DNA of 64,000 bases from RBG-16-66-20 sp036560705 (lineage in GTDB: Bacteria; Pseudomonadota; Gammaproteobacteria; Burkholderiales; SG8-39), in NCBI GenBank assembly GCA_036560705.1, contig DATBQR010000018.1, positions 49,795-113,794 of the forward strand. Direction: 5' to 3'. Both the position numbers and the translations under genes were made by a program. This document shows positions 36,488 to 44,293 of this stretch, piece by piece. The notes below the pieces were generated by a model that ran no database searches, was not told the origin of the DNA, and saw only the letters and a program-made list of their open reading frames with translations. How positions within the stretch are numbered: the first letter of the stretch is position 1; each line of letters starts with the position of its first letter.

Positions 36488-37470
36488 TGCGCCGGGGCAC
36501 CGTTGCGCTGGCAGCGGCGCTGCTGCTCTACCCGTGGCTGGTTTCCGGCACCGGCAGCTCCGCCTTCCTGCAAGACATGGGCGCCAACGTGCTGCTGGCG
36601 GCACTCGGCGCGGCGGCCTGGAACATCGTCGGCGGCTACGCCGGCCAGATCTCGGTGGGGCACGCGATGTTCTTCGGCGCGGGCGCCTACCTGCCGCTGC
36701 TGTTCTTCCATCACTGGCAGCTGCCGCCGATCCTCGGCGTGCCCGCCGGCATCGCCGTCAGCCTGGTCATCGCGGTGCTGATCGGTTTTCCGACCCTGCG
36801 GCTGCTGGGGCACTACTTCAGCATGGCGACCATCGCCGTGGCGGAGCTGCTGCGCATCATCGTCAGCAACTGGGATCTCGCCGGCGCCGCCATCGGCGTG
36901 CAGGGGCCGGCGATCTCGCGCGGCTGGTGGGACCTGATCTTCCGCAGCGCGGTCCCCTACTACTACATCTTCCTCGCCGTGCTCGCCCTGCTGCTGTTCG
37001 TCACCTGGCAGATGCAGCGCAGCCGCATCGGCTATTACCTGCGCTCCATCCGCTCCGGCGAGCGCGCGGCGCGCAGCCTGGGCGTGCCGGTGCGGCGCTA
37101 CAAGCTCTACGCGCTGATGCTGAGCGCCACCTTCACCTCGCTCGCCGGCTCCCTCTACGCGCTGAAGACCGGCTTCATCGATCCGGAGAGCGGGCTGGGC
37201 ATCCTCGTCTCGGTGCAGCTGGTCATCACCGCCGCGCTGGGCGGCGCCGGCACCCTGTTCGGGCCGCTGCTGGGCGCGGTGATCCTGGTGCCGCTGCAGA
37301 CGGCGACCAATACCTGGTTCGGCGGCGGCGGCACCGGGCTCACCTACATCATCTACGGCGGCATCATCGTGCTGATCGCGCGCTTCGAGCCGGGCGGCCT
37401 GCTGGAACTCTGGCACCGCCACATATCGTCGCGCTTCAACAAGCGCGCGGAGGCCCGCGATGCTGCTTAG
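36487..37470 (+). CDS. livM: Branched-chain amino acid-type ABC transporter permease LivM (second cluster)
   Basis: The 327-residue permease begins at the ATG at 36487 that overlaps the livH stop; a longer frame from 36451 would run inside livH. Motifs: AAWNIVGGYAGQISVGHAMF, YYLRSIRSGERAARSLGVPV (coupling loop) and LEPGGLLELWHR-like C-terminus (FEPGGLLELWHR). The 3' end overlaps livG by 11 bases. Confidence 0.94.
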   Translation: MRRGTVALAAALLLYPWLVSGTGSSAFLQDMGANVLLAALGAAAWNIVGGYAGQISVGHAMFFGAGAYLPLLFFHHWQLPPILGVPAGIAVSLVIAVLIGFPTLRLLGHYFSMATIAVAELLRIIVSNWDLAGAAIGVQGPAISRGWWDLIFRSAVPYYYIFLAVLALLLFVTWQMQRSRIGYYLRSIRSGERAARSLGVPVRRYKLYALMLSATFTSLAGSLYALKTGFIDPESGLGILVSVQLVITAALGGAGTLFGPLLGAVILVPLQTATNTWFGGGGTGLTYIIYGGIIVLIARFEPGGLLELWHRHISSRFNKRAEARDAA

Positions 37471-38191
37471 CGCGGAAAACGTCTCGAAGAGCTTCGGCAG
37501 CTTCAAGGCCGTGGCAGGCGCCGACCTGCAGGTCGCGCAAGGCGAGATCGTCGGCCTCATCGGCCCGAACGGCGCCGGCAAGTCCACCTTCTTCAACTGC
37601 ATCGCCGGGGACTTCGCGCCCTCGGGCGGACGCATCTCCTTCGACGGCCACGACGTCACCGATGCGCCGGCGGAAGCGCACGCGCGCCTGGGCATCGGCC
37701 GCACCTTCCAGATTCCCGCCACCTTCGAGGACATGACGATCCTCGAGAACGTCATGGTCGGCGCCTTCCTGCGCCATGCGCGCCGCGGCGAAGCGCGCGA
37801 CCGCGCGCTCGAGGTGATCGAGATGACCGGGCTCAAGGAACTCGCCGGCCAGCCCGCGCGCAATCTCGGCACGCCCGGCCGCAAGCGCCTGGAGATCGCC
37901 CGCGTCCTAGCCACCAATCCCCGCCTGCTGCTGCTCGACGAAGCGCTGGCGGGGCTCACCCCGACCGAGGTGCAGCGCGCCATCGAGCTGGTGCGCAGCA
38001 TTCACCAGAGCGGCGTCACCATCGTCATCGTCGAGCACATCATGGAAGTAATCCTCAACCTGGCGCAGCGCGTCATCGTCTTCAACCAGGGCCGCATCAT
38101 CGCCCAGGGCAAGCCGCAGGACGTGGTCAACGAGGAAGCGGTGATCGAGGCCTACCTCGGCCGCGGCCACGGCCGCAAGGCGGCGCATTAG
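37460..38191 (+). CDS. livG: Branched-chain amino acid-type ABC transporter ATP-binding protein LivG (second cluster)
   Basis: The 243-residue ATPase has Walker A IGPNGAGKSTFFN, GIGRTFQIPATFEDMTILEN, Walker B LLLLDEALAGLTP and H-loop VEHIM. The signature loop is LGTPGRKRLEIARVL rather than LSGGQ. Together with the first-cluster LivG this shows the same kind of degenerate signature in both LivG copies, while both LivF copies keep the motif. The gene overlaps livM by 11 bases and precedes livF by two bases. Confidence 0.93.
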   Translation: MLLSAENVSKSFGSFKAVAGADLQVAQGEIVGLIGPNGAGKSTFFNCIAGDFAPSGGRISFDGHDVTDAPAEAHARLGIGRTFQIPATFEDMTILENVMVGAFLRHARRGEARDRALEVIEMTGLKELAGQPARNLGTPGRKRLEIARVLATNPRLLLLDEALAGLTPTEVQRAIELVRSIHQSGVTIVIVEHIMEVILNLAQRVIVFNQGRIIAQGKPQDVVNEEAVIEAYLGRGHGRKAAH

Positions 38192-38193
38192 CC

Positions 38194-38934
38194 GTGGCGG
38201 CGCTGCTCAGCGTCAAGCAACTCGAAGTTCGCTACGGCGGCCTCGTTGGCGTCGCCGAGGTTTCGCTGGAAGTCCCCGAAGGCGGCGTCGTCGCGCTGCT
38301 CGGCTCCAACGGCGCCGGCAAGACCACCACCCTCAACGCCATCGCCGGCCTCGCGCAGGCGAGCCGCGGCGCCATCGAATGGCGCGGCGAGGCCATCGCC
38401 AACCTGCCCGCCTATGCCATCGTCCGCAAAGGCCTCGCGCTCTCGCCCGAAGGCTGGCGGCTGTTCGTCGGCCAGACCGTCGAGCAGAACCTGCGCCTGG
38501 GCGCCACCGCGCTCGCCGGCAAGAAGCAGGTCGCGCAGATCCTCGACCGCGTCTTCGCCATGTTTCCTCGCCTCGCCGAGCGCCGCGCGCAAAGCGCAGG
38601 CACATTGTCCGGAGGCGAGCGGCAGATGCTCGCCCTCGGCCGCGCCCTGATGAGCGAACCGAAACTCCTCATGCTCGACGAACCCTCGCTCGGCCTCGCG
38701 CCGACCATCGTCGAAACGCTCTACCAGACCCTGCAGCGGCTGCACGCCGAAGGCCTGACCCTGCTGCTCGCCGAGCAATCCGTGCCGCTCGCCCTGGAAA
38801 TCGCCGACTACGCCTACGTTCTACAGACCGGGCGCAGCGTCCTCGAAGGCCCCGCCGAAAAACTCAGCAACGATCCGCAGGTGCAGCGCATCTATCTCGG
38901 CCTCAAGGAAGACCCGGTTTCCGTTCAAAATTGA
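38194..38934 (+). CDS. livF: Branched-chain amino acid-type ABC transporter ATP-binding protein LivF (second cluster)
   Basis: The 246-residue ATPase starts at a GTG two bases after livG. It has Walker A LGSNGAGKTTTLN, signature LSGGERQMLALGRAL, Walker B LLMLDEPSLGLAP and the H-loop. It closes the second LIV cluster. The sequence after its stop loses the high-GC character of the transporter genes as the cassette region begins. Confidence 0.94.
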   Translation: MAALLSVKQLEVRYGGLVGVAEVSLEVPEGGVVALLGSNGAGKTTTLNAIAGLAQASRGAIEWRGEAIANLPAYAIVRKGLALSPEGWRLFVGQTVEQNLRLGATALAGKKQVAQILDRVFAMFPRLAERRAQSAGTLSGGERQMLALGRALMSEPKLLMLDEPSLGLAPTIVETLYQTLQRLHAEGLTLLLAEQSVPLALEIADYAYVLQTGRSVLEGPAEKLSNDPQVQRIYLGLKEDPVSVQN

Positions 38935-38984
38935 CGTGATCGAGATGGCGCTCAAACTGTCCAGAGGAATCAAGCGGTCCATCC

Positions 38985-39527
38985 ATGCCAAACAAACTCG
39001 CGCTAGTAAAGCAGGTTGCCCTCCCCTCGCAGTCTGCCGTCGCTACTGCATTCAAGTCGGTGAATCTCGCAGACGCGTTTTCGATTCAACTTCCTTCTGA
39101 CGCTTCCGTAAATCCAGTTGTCTTGGCCCGATTCATCTTCTCCGTGCAGCCATCTTGGATCGGAGTACTCACCAACGTCCGAGATGCAATCGTTGCGGGT
39201 TTTGGTCTGAAGACCGCCAAACACCTCGCAACGCTCTCCAGTGACCCCACAGCCCCCCGCATCAGCATCTTCAGGGTCTTCGGCACTAGCGAGACTGAGG
39301 TCGTCTTAGGCGAGAACGACAAGCACCTTGACTTCAGGGTGTCGATTCTTTGCACGCCAGGCTCGCCGCCAAATACCGGCAACCAACTGACCCTATCAAC
39401 CGTCGTTCACTGCCACAACCTCTTGGGCCGAACCTACTTGTCGGTCATTGCTCCCTTCCATCGCCAGGTTGTGAAAGCCAGTCTTCGGCGTGCCGCAGAA
39501 GTCGGGTGGCCCAAGGCAAGTACATAG
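38985..39527 (+). CDS. DUF2867 family protein (probable integron cassette gene)
   Basis: The 180-residue protein of unknown function matches the DUF2867 pattern: VNLADAFSIQLPSDASVNPV, GVLTNVRDAIVAGFGLKTAK, VVLGENDKHLDFRVSILC and VVHCHNLLGRTYLSVIAPFH. Base composition is lower than around it: two 60-base stretches I counted have 60% and 47% GC, against 70% in livF. The stop is 26 bases before a recognisable attC site, which is the layout of an integron gene cassette. No transporter gene resembles it. DUF2867 genes have no known reaction. Confidence 0.8.
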   Translation: MPNKLALVKQVALPSQSAVATAFKSVNLADAFSIQLPSDASVNPVVLARFIFSVQPSWIGVLTNVRDAIVAGFGLKTAKHLATLSSDPTAPRISIFRVFGTSETEVVLGENDKHLDFRVSILCTPGSPPNTGNQLTLSTVVHCHNLLGRTYLSVIAPFHRQVVKASLRRAAEVGWPKAST

Positions 39528-39553
39528 AAGAACGACATGTGTTATCCACTGAG

Positions 39554-39622
39554 ACCTAACCCTTCCATCGAGAGGAGCCGCCCCGGCAAGCCGGGTCGAG
39601 CCTCTCATGTCAAACGTTAGGC
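39554..39622 (+). repeat. Integron attC recombination site
   Basis: The 69-base imperfect palindrome begins with the inverse core ACCTAAC (fits RYYYAAC) and ends with the core GTTAGGC (fits GTTRRRY); the two pair at six of seven positions. Inner arms GAGAGG and CCTCTC pair, and a central CCCGGC-AA-GCCGGG hairpin closes the structure. The arms next to the cores (CTTCCATCGA and ATGTCAAAC) have the usual look of the L boxes. The site lies between the DUF2867 and RibD-C genes, as expected for a cassette boundary. Confidence 0.88.
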
Positions 39623-39649
39623 CGACATCCAACGTAGTGAGAGGGAATC

Positions 39650-40288
39650 ATGAGAAAAGTATTCGTTAACATCGGGCTCAGTCTTGACGGCTACATGGCG
39701 CCGGAAGGGATGACTCTGGAGAATTGGGAGAAGCCTGAATATAAAAGCTGGGGTGCCAAGTGGGGTGCGCTCATGGGCTGGATCCTCAATCAGCAGTACT
39801 TCCGCGAGAACCTCAAGTTCGGACCGGGGGGCGAGACCGGTCCGGTCAATGACATGCTTCGGAAAACCACGCAGCGCATCGGCGCCAACATCATGGGGAA
39901 GCGAATGTTCGAACAGGGCGAACGCGCCTGGCCAGAGGAGGCGCCGTTCCACACACCGGTGTACGTTCTAACGCACCAGAAGCGTGAACCTTGGGTTCGC
40001 CCGGGCGGCACGACCTTCTACTTCGTCAACGACGGAGCAGAAAGTGCCCTCACGCAGGCTCGCGAGTCTGCGGGTGGCCGCGATATTCGCATCGCAGGCG
40101 GTGCGCACGTGATTCAACAGTACTTGAACATGGGCGTCATCGACGAGCTGGAGATCGCCCTGGCGCCAGTCCTGTTCAGCGGTGGAAGGCGTCTCTTCGA
40201 GAACCTGCACGAGTCAGTGTCGCGGTTCCGCATTGACAAGGTGCTTGATAGCCCGGCTGCTACGCACTTGCGCTATGTACGTGAATAG
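39650..40288 (+). CDS. Dihydrofolate reductase/RibD-C-family protein (probable integron cassette gene)
   Basis: The 212-residue protein has the RibD C-terminal / dihydrofolate-reductase-like fold: KVFVNIGLSLDGYMAPEGM, ANIMGKRMFEQGERAWPEEA, RDIRIAGGAHVIQQYLNMGV and IDELEIALAPVLFSGGRRLF. Members bind NADPH, but most stand-alone forms have no proven substrate and should not be assumed to confer trimethoprim resistance. GC is about 55% in one 60-base stretch. It lies 27 bases after an attC site, and an attC-type half site (GCCTAAC) begins five bases after its stop, so it is very probably a gene cassette. RBS GAGAGGGAATC precedes the ATG. Confidence 0.87.
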   Translation: MRKVFVNIGLSLDGYMAPEGMTLENWEKPEYKSWGAKWGALMGWILNQQYFRENLKFGPGGETGPVNDMLRKTTQRIGANIMGKRMFEQGERAWPEEAPFHTPVYVLTHQKREPWVRPGGTTFYFVNDGAESALTQARESAGGRDIRIAGGAHVIQQYLNMGVIDELEIALAPVLFSGGRRLFENLHESVSRFRIDKVLDSPAATHLRYVRE

Positions 40289-40293
40289 AGGCG

Positions 40294-40300
40294 GCCTAAC
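40294..40300 (+). repeat. Half attC site (inverse core only)
   Basis: GCCTAAC, an exact RYYYAAC inverse core and the reverse complement of the upstream site's GTTAGGC core, lies just after the stop of the RibD-C-family gene. No matching GTTRRRY core or palindrome follows before the GST gene at 40322. This looks like a truncated attC, marking the right edge of the cassette DNA. Confidence 0.55.
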
Positions 40301-40321
40301 GGGGATGTCAGCAGGGTTTCG

Positions 40322-40969
40322 ATGACCATCACCATTACCGCCTTTGAACGATCGCCCGATGGCGGCAAGGGGCTGGCGCGCGATACGCGCGTTCGCTGGG
40401 CGCTCGAGGAAGTGGGCCAAGCCTACCAGGTTCGCCTTGTTTCGTTTCGCGCGATGAAGGAACCCGCGCATCTGGCGCTCCATCCCTTCGGCCAGATTCC
40501 GACCTATGAGGAAGGCGGTATCGCGCTGTTCGAGACGGGGGCGATCGTGTTTCACATCGCCGAGCGGCATGCCGGCTTGCTGCCGGCCGACGCCAATGCC
40601 CGGGCGCGCGCGATCGCATGGATGTTCGCCGCGCTCAACACGGTGGAACCGCCGATCCTTGAGTTTGGAACCGCGAGGCTGTTCGAGGGCGACAGGCCCT
40701 GGCATGCGGAGCGCCTTCCGCTGGTGGCAGATCGCGTTCGCGGCAGGCTGAACCAGCTTTCCGTTCGCCTGGGCAATGCCGACTGGCTCGATGGCGCGTT
40801 CAGCGCGGGCGACCTGATGATGGCGTCGGTGCTGCTCAGGCTGAAATTCTCGGGCATCCTGGACGAATTCCCCAACCTGGCCGCCTATCTCGCCCGCGGC
40901 GAAGCGCGGCCCGCCTACAAGCGGGCCTTCGACGCTCAACTGGCGGTTAACACCGGCAGGAATCGTTAG
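40322..40969 (+). CDS. Glutathione S-transferase family protein
   Basis: The 215-residue protein has an N-terminal thioredoxin-like domain (ITAFERSPDGGKGLARDTRV, HPFGQIPTYEEGGIALFETG with the cis-Pro and the glutathione-binding E-T/S pair) and a C-terminal helical domain (ADWLDGAFSAGDLMMASVLL). The substrate is unknown. Base composition returns toward the chromosomal level. It lies eight bases upstream of the SRPBCC gene and starts a plus-strand run that continues to 43173. Confidence 0.9.
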   Translation: MTITITAFERSPDGGKGLARDTRVRWALEEVGQAYQVRLVSFRAMKEPAHLALHPFGQIPTYEEGGIALFETGAIVFHIAERHAGLLPADANARARAIAWMFAALNTVEPPILEFGTARLFEGDRPWHAERLPLVADRVRGRLNQLSVRLGNADWLDGAFSAGDLMMASVLLRLKFSGILDEFPNLAAYLARGEARPAYKRAFDAQLAVNTGRNR

Positions 40970-40976
40970 TCCTCGC

Positions 40977-41414
40977 ATGCCCTCGTACGCTGCCTCGATC
41001 TCAATCGCCGCTCCGCGCGAATCGGTCTGGCGCGTACTCTCGGCAGTCGCCTCGTGGCCGGAATGGCTTCCCACCGTCAGCAGCGTTCAGCCGCTCGACG
41101 GAAGCCCGTTGGAGGTTGGCTTCCAGTACACCGTTCACCAGCCCCGGCTGCGCCCGGCCACCTGGGTCGTCACCGAACTTGAGCCGCCCAGCCGCTTCGT
41201 GTGGCAAGCGCGATCGCCGGGTCTTCTGATGGTGGCGGAGCACGCCGTCGCAGACAGCGCGCCCGGCAACTCCCACGTGACCCTTCGCTTCTCTTTCGAA
41301 GGGCTGCTGGGAGGCCCATTGGGCTGGCTCTTTCGCTCCGTCACCGAACACTATCTCTCCCAGGAGGCGGCGTCGCTGAAGTTCAAGGTCGAGGGGCGGC
41401 AATTAGGCCTCTAG
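40977..41414 (+). CDS. SRPBCC-family (polyketide cyclase/START-like) protein
   Basis: The 145-residue protein has the SRPBCC helix-grip pattern: ASISIAAPRESVWRVLSAVA, WPEWLPTVSSVQPLDGSPLE, VTELEPPSRFVWQARSPGLL and a long C-terminal helix (EHYLSQEAASLKFKVEGRQL). The fold binds small hydrophobic ligands. Function is unknown. It sits between GST and ATC hydrolase-like genes. Confidence 0.85.
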   Translation: MPSYAASISIAAPRESVWRVLSAVASWPEWLPTVSSVQPLDGSPLEVGFQYTVHQPRLRPATWVVTELEPPSRFVWQARSPGLLMVAEHAVADSAPGNSHVTLRFSFEGLLGGPLGWLFRSVTEHYLSQEAASLKFKVEGRQLGL

Positions 41415-41457
41415 GCCATAATTCAGCAGCCAGCCAGAAAACCAGGAAAGGCGTCCG

Positions 41458-41919
41458 ATGGACATGCCGTTGATTGAGTACGTCAAGATTCAGGCGCAGG
41501 TTCTCGTCCCGCTCGTCAAGACGCTGCAGGTGGAGCTGGGCGAGGAGCGGGCGAACGCCCTCGTCCGCAAGTCGCTCGGGGACCTGTACCGCAAGTTCGG
41601 CGAGCAGTGGTGGCAAAAGCAGGGAGCGCGCACGGTGGGGGAGAAAATGGCTGCGGCCTTCGGCACGTTCGCGGCCGGAGATGCGCTGGATTTCGAAGTG
41701 GTCAAGAAGGACGCCGAGGCGTTCGAGGTGAACGTCACCGGCTGCCGCTATGCCGAGTTCTACAAGCAGATGGGCGCGCCGGAGCTGGGTTTCCTGCTGG
41801 TGTGCAACTCGGACTTCGCCATGGCGGAGGGCTACGGCGCCGGCGTGCAGCTGAAGCGCACGCAAACCATCATGCAGGGCGCCGGCCACTGCGATTTCCG
41901 CTATGCGCTGAAGCGATGA
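41458..41919 (+). CDS. L-2-amino-thiazoline-4-carboxylate hydrolase-family protein, copy 1
   Basis: The 153-residue protein matches the ATC hydrolase family (PF14196 by recall). The N-terminal half is helical (IQAQVLVPLVKTLQVELGEE). The diagnostic C-terminal core has GCRYAEFYKQMGAPELGFLL, CNSDFAMAEGYG, LKRTQTIMQGAGHCDFRY. In the type enzyme of Pseudomonas, ATC hydrolase opens a thiazoline ring in cysteine formation; most family members are not characterised. It overlaps the GST-like gene by four bases (ATGA), and a paralogue follows that gene. Confidence 0.85.
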   Translation: MDMPLIEYVKIQAQVLVPLVKTLQVELGEERANALVRKSLGDLYRKFGEQWWQKQGARTVGEKMAAAFGTFAAGDALDFEVVKKDAEAFEVNVTGCRYAEFYKQMGAPELGFLLVCNSDFAMAEGYGAGVQLKRTQTIMQGAGHCDFRYALKR

Positions 41920-42686
41920 GCTTCCCATACGTAAGCGTCGAAGAGGCGATGCAGCGCGGCGGCCTGCGCATGGTGGTCGTCGGCGGCGTGCCGAGCCCCT
42001 GGGGCGAAGCCGCCAAGGGCTTGTTCCATATCAAGGGCATCGAATGGGCCGCCGTGCGGCTGGTCTACGACAGCGAGCCCCTGAAGAACTGGGCCGGCCA
42101 GCGCAGCGGCCCGGTAGCCATCTACGAACAGGAGCCGCCCCGCAGCGGATGGAAAGAGATTCTCCTGCTCGCCGAGCGCCTGGCGCCCGCGCCCTCGCTG
42201 CTGCCGGCGGACCCGGCTGGGCGCGAGCTGGTTTTCAGCCTGGGCCACGAACTCTGCGGCGAAGCGGGATTGGGCTGGTCGCGCCGCCTGCAGCTGGTCC
42301 ACGCCGGCCTGCAGAACGCCGGCGGCTTCCCCGAACGCGTGGCGAAATACCTGAGCAGGAAGTACGGCTACGGCCCCGAGACCGCCGCAACCTGCGGCCC
42401 CCGCGTGGCGGAGCTGGCCGGCATGCTGGTGGCGCGCCTGAAAGCGCAACGCAAGGCGGGGAGCCGCTACTACGTGGGCAACTCGCTGACCGCGGCGGAT
42501 GTCTACAGCGCGACTTTCGCCGCGATGTTCCGCCCGCTGCCGCCCGGGCAGTGCCAGATGGACGCCGGCACGCGGGCGGCGTTCGAGACGCGGGACGCGC
42601 AGACGGATGCGGCGCTCGACCCGGTCCTGTTCGAGCACCGGGACATGACGTACGCGGAGCATCTGGAGCTGCCGCTCGCGCTTTGA
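41916..42686 (+). CDS. GST-like protein with divergent N-terminal domain
   Basis: The 256-residue protein has a GST-like fold: a divergent thioredoxin-like region (GLRMVVVGGVPSPWGEAAKG, GIEWAAVRLVYDSEPL, GPVAIYEQEPPRSGW) and a C-terminal helical region with YVGNSLTAADVYSATFAAMF, the usual GST N-capping box. The catalytic residue is unclear. It is translationally coupled to ATC hydrolase copy 1 and lies 19 bases before copy 2, which suggests that the three proteins act together. Confidence 0.78.
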   Translation: MSFPYVSVEEAMQRGGLRMVVVGGVPSPWGEAAKGLFHIKGIEWAAVRLVYDSEPLKNWAGQRSGPVAIYEQEPPRSGWKEILLLAERLAPAPSLLPADPAGRELVFSLGHELCGEAGLGWSRRLQLVHAGLQNAGGFPERVAKYLSRKYGYGPETAATCGPRVAELAGMLVARLKAQRKAGSRYYVGNSLTAADVYSATFAAMFRPLPPGQCQMDAGTRAAFETRDAQTDAALDPVLFEHRDMTYAEHLELPLAL

Positions 42687-42705
42687 TTTTCCACGAGGAG
42701 AAGTC

Positions 42706-43173
42706 ATGCCAGCAACCCCGGCCATCACCCATCTGGAACGCCGCAAGATCGAGGCTGGCGTATTGATCCCCATGGTGCAGGCGTTCCAGCGCGCCGTCGG
42801 CAAGGAACGCGCGAACGAAATCGCCAAAGAAGTCATCCTCGAACTCGCGCGCAAGGACGGCGAGCGCTGGGCGCAACAGTTCGGCGACGACCTGGCGGCG
42901 ATGGAGAAAGTCTCGGGCGTCTGGGCCGGCGGCGGCAGCCTGGAGATCAGGAAGATCGGCAAATCGGCGGAGACGCTCGATTTCGACGTCACGCGCTGCG
43001 GCTACGCGGAGTTCTACAAGGAACTCGGGCTACCCGAGCTCGGCACCCTGTTCCATTGCAACCGCGATTTCGCCATGGGCGAGGGATTCAGCCGCGACAT
43101 CCGTCTCAAGCGCACGCAAACCATCATGGAAGGCGCCAGCCACTGCGACTTCCGCTTCGCCCGCAAGGCCTGA
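42706..43173 (+). CDS. L-2-amino-thiazoline-4-carboxylate hydrolase-family protein, copy 2
   Basis: The 155-residue paralogue of the gene at 41458 has TRCGYAEFYKELGLPELGTL, CNRDFAMGEGFS and LKRTQTIMEGASHCDFRF. The two copies share conserved residues in the same order, including two cysteines, Asp, Arg and the CDF tail, so both are probably active. The DNA encoding KRTQTIM is identical in the copies. It ends the plus-strand run, convergent with the LLM gene 19 bases away. Confidence 0.85.
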   Translation: MPATPAITHLERRKIEAGVLIPMVQAFQRAVGKERANEIAKEVILELARKDGERWAQQFGDDLAAMEKVSGVWAGGGSLEIRKIGKSAETLDFDVTRCGYAEFYKELGLPELGTLFHCNRDFAMGEGFSRDIRLKRTQTIMEGASHCDFRFARKA

Positions 43174-43192
43174 GCGGCCGGGCGCCAGCCGC

Positions 43193-44284
43193 CTATTTTT
43201 TCAGCGCCGCGTTGATCCGCGGCATCACCTGCTCCGCCATCAGCTGCATGGAACGCCGGCCGAGCGCCGGGTCCATCCAGTCGTGGCAGGCGTACAGCAG
43301 CGTGCCGAAATCGCCGGTCTGTTCCCGGAAGGCGAGCAGCTGGTCCACCACGCTGTTCACCGTGCCGGCGATCACCAGCTTCCCGGTGATGCCTTCCGGC
43401 GTAATTTCGCTGTCGGGCTGGTTCTGGTCGAGCTTGAACAGGTTGCCGCGCCCGCCCACGCCCACCAGCTTGCGGATCAGCTGCTTGAAATAGAAATGGT
43501 ACGGCCCCTCGGGCGAGCGGCCGTAGCGCTCGGCGGTCTTTTCGTCGTCGGCGACGAAAATCGATTTCGCCACGCGCCAATCTGCCGTTTCAGGGTTTTT
43601 ACCTACGGCAATGCATCCTTCCTGATAGCGGGGCCAATGCGACGCCACCCATTCCGGCAGCAGGAAATTGGCGGAGATCGGCGTCCAGCCGCGCTTCGCC
43701 GCTTCGGTGACGCCTTTCGAATGCGGCGCGACGGCGGTGACCACGATCGGCGGATGCGGTTTCTGGTACGGCTTGAGGATGCTGCCCTGCCCGATGTCCA
43801 GCATGGAAGTTTTTGCCGTGCTTACATGGAAAAATTTTCCACGCAGATCATAAGGCGATTCCTTCGCCCAGAGCTCGAGCACCATGTTGATCGATTCCAG
43901 GAAGAGCGCGTTGCGGTCCTTGTCGAGGTTGCCGAAGGCCTCGGCGTCCGACAGCAGCCCGCCCGGGCTGATGCCCAGGATGAAACGCCCCTTCAGCAGG
44001 TGGTCGAGCATCGCCACCTGCGCGGCGATCGCCGCCGGGTGGCCGTTCGGCATGTTGAGGGTGCCGCTGCCGAGCACGATGTCCTTCGTGTCGTGCGCGA
44101 GGCTGGCGAGGAACATCAGGCAGGAGGTGATGTTCTCCGCGAGGTCGGTGACGTGCTCGCCGACGTAGGCTTCGGTGTAGCCCAGCCGGTCGGCGAGCAG
44201 GATCGCCTCGCGGTCCTCGGCGAGCGTCTCCACCGGGCGCCTGCCCGGCGGATGCAGCGGCATCATGAAGGTTGCGAGACGCAT
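43193..44284 (-). CDS. LLM-class flavin-dependent monooxygenase/oxidoreductase
   Basis: The 363-residue bacterial-luciferase-like TIM barrel has ATFMMPLHPPGRRPVETLAE, LGYTEAYVGEHVTDLAENIT, SGTLNMPNGHPAAIAAQVAM and ISPGGLLSDAEAFG. It uses reduced FMN or F420; a partner reductase is not adjacent. It lies nine bases downstream of the HsaA-like monooxygenase gene and is probably co-transcribed with it and the VOC gene. Confidence 0.9.
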   Translation of the reverse strand: MRLATFMMPLHPPGRRPVETLAEDREAILLADRLGYTEAYVGEHVTDLAENITSCLMFLASLAHDTKDIVLGSGTLNMPNGHPAAIAAQVAMLDHLLKGRFILGISPGGLLSDAEAFGNLDKDRNALFLESINMVLELWAKESPYDLRGKFFHVSTAKTSMLDIGQGSILKPYQKPHPPIVVTAVAPHSKGVTEAAKRGWTPISANFLLPEWVASHWPRYQEGCIAVGKNPETADWRVAKSIFVADDEKTAERYGRSPEGPYHFYFKQLIRKLVGVGGRGNLFKLDQNQPDSEITPEGITGKLVIAGTVNSVVDQLLAFREQTGDFGTLLYACHDWMDPALGRRSMQLMAEQVMPRINAALKK

Positions 44285-44293
44285 CGCGCCCGC

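Noticed and set aside
34313..36604. A 763-residue minus-strand open frame antisense to the second LIV cluster
   Set aside because: Its translation is rich in Arg, His, Asp and Gly with no family motif, as expected opposite a high-GC gene. The plus-strand genes carry all the recognisable motifs.
39650..40288. Trimethoprim-resistant dihydrofolate reductase (dfr) cassette
   Set aside because: The protein is of the RibD-C type, not a DfrA or DfrB enzyme, so resistance cannot be claimed even though cassette location makes the idea tempting.
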